Part shown: positions 28,746 to 28,888 of the stretch, in pieces
How the letters are laid out: every line of letters starts with the position of its first letter
Numbering within the stretch: the first letter of the stretch is position 1
Assembly: GCF_000003605.2 (NCBI RefSeq)
Contig: NW_003152756.1
Coordinates: 112,867-141,754 of the forward strand
Length of the DNA stretch: 28,888 bases
Source of the DNA: Saccoglossus kowalevskii
Taxonomy: Eukaryota > Hemichordata > Enteropneusta > Harrimaniidae
Direction: 5' to 3'
Made by a program: the position numbers and the translations under genes
The notes under the pieces: generated by a model
What the model was told of the DNA's origin: nothing
Databases searched by the model: none
The model's input: only the letters and a program-made list of their open reading frames with translations

Positions 28746-28888
28746 ATGCAGCCGGCTTACATACTCCTAATAGTGTTGGTGGTGTGTCAGACCTTACCAG
28801 TGAATGGCATCATGGATGACGTCATGAGGCGTGATGAGAAATTTGAGAGAGACGAAGTCCGCAGCCGAGTTAGTATTATGTTGGTCAA
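28746..28888 (+). CDS. N-terminus of a secreted protein, truncated by the window edge
   Basis: ATG at 28746 opens a frame that is still open after 47 codons. It begins MQPAYILLIVLVVCQTLPVN, a classical signal peptide with a short polar start, a hydrophobic core (YILLIVLVV) and a likely cleavage after VNG. A charged mature segment follows (MDDVMRRDEKFERDEVRSRV). It would enter the secretory pathway. The start is favoured because it is the only ATG giving a complete signal peptide and it follows acceptor-like sequence. The family cannot be told from 26 mature residues. Confidence 0.65.
   Translation, partial: MQPAYILLIVLVVCQTLPVNGIMDDVMRRDEKFERDEVRSRVSIMLV

Overview
This window is AT-rich animal genomic DNA, most likely from a draft assembly of a marine invertebrate. 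The evidence is GT-AG introns, AATAAA polyadenylation signals, relics of mariner, Ty3/gypsy and BEL/Pao elements, tRNA-headed SINE-like sequence, TA- and TTAA-flanked non-autonomous DNA transposons, long microsatellites and a scaffold gap. The phylum cannot be fixed from the sequence. An integrase-before-reverse-transcriptase gypsy relic and CTGTAAAA-ended MITEs would fit a deuterostome or a lophotrochozoan, but neither is decisive. Most of the window is intronic, intergenic or transposon-derived, and few host exons can be supported.

Layout, left to right. A His/Ser/Lys-rich exon of an unrecognised gene lies at 347-687, followed by an approximately 76-bp minisatellite (1043-1807), about 1.9 kb of featureless AT-rich DNA and a 207-bp MITE (3678-3884). 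A minus-strand mariner transposase pseudogene follows (4070-4705). From about 5.0 to 10.35 kb lies an old, heavily mutated Ty3/gypsy element. It has diverged LTR-like direct repeats, a gag relic, an integrase C-terminus and then a reverse transcriptase, in that order, and the RT is interrupted by about 1.15 kb of foreign sequence. An (AAAT)n run and a 131-N gap with identical 72-bp flanks follow.

The 12-14 kb segment looks genic. It holds a compact two-exon gene for a 48-residue protein with its own AATAAA (12112-12654) and a cluster of three heat-shock elements beside a TATA box (13291-13469). Between 14.09 and 16.85 kb lies a young non-autonomous LTR retrotransposon with near-identical LTRs, a TTAC target-site duplication and a probable tRNA-Leu primer site. 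Next come a palindrome-rich AT block, a minus-strand BEL/Pao RNase H-region pseudogene, and a perfect 35-bp palindrome flanked by 7-bp direct repeats.

A host gene starts at 18913, with a 12-codon first exon, two tiny upstream ORFs, a (TTTA)n in intron 1, and a second exon that runs into a four-copy, roughly 170-bp tandem array. The rest holds SINE-like heads, an (AATAG)n array, an 890-bp TTAA-flanked DNA transposon (22390-23279), two candidate short exons (23680-24012), a tandem duplication carrying a palindromic NRF-1-type site, a CACGTG/TGACGTCA cluster, a second MITE of the CTGTAAAA type (26633-26856), and finally the first 47 codons of a secreted protein running off the right edge (28746 onward).

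No operon-like or multi-gene system is visible, and I see no convincing evidence of a wholly new biological system. The most useful leads are the gypsy domain order, the heat-shock-element cluster, the 48-residue two-exon gene, the young non-autonomous LTR element, and the tandem array that starts at an exon edge.
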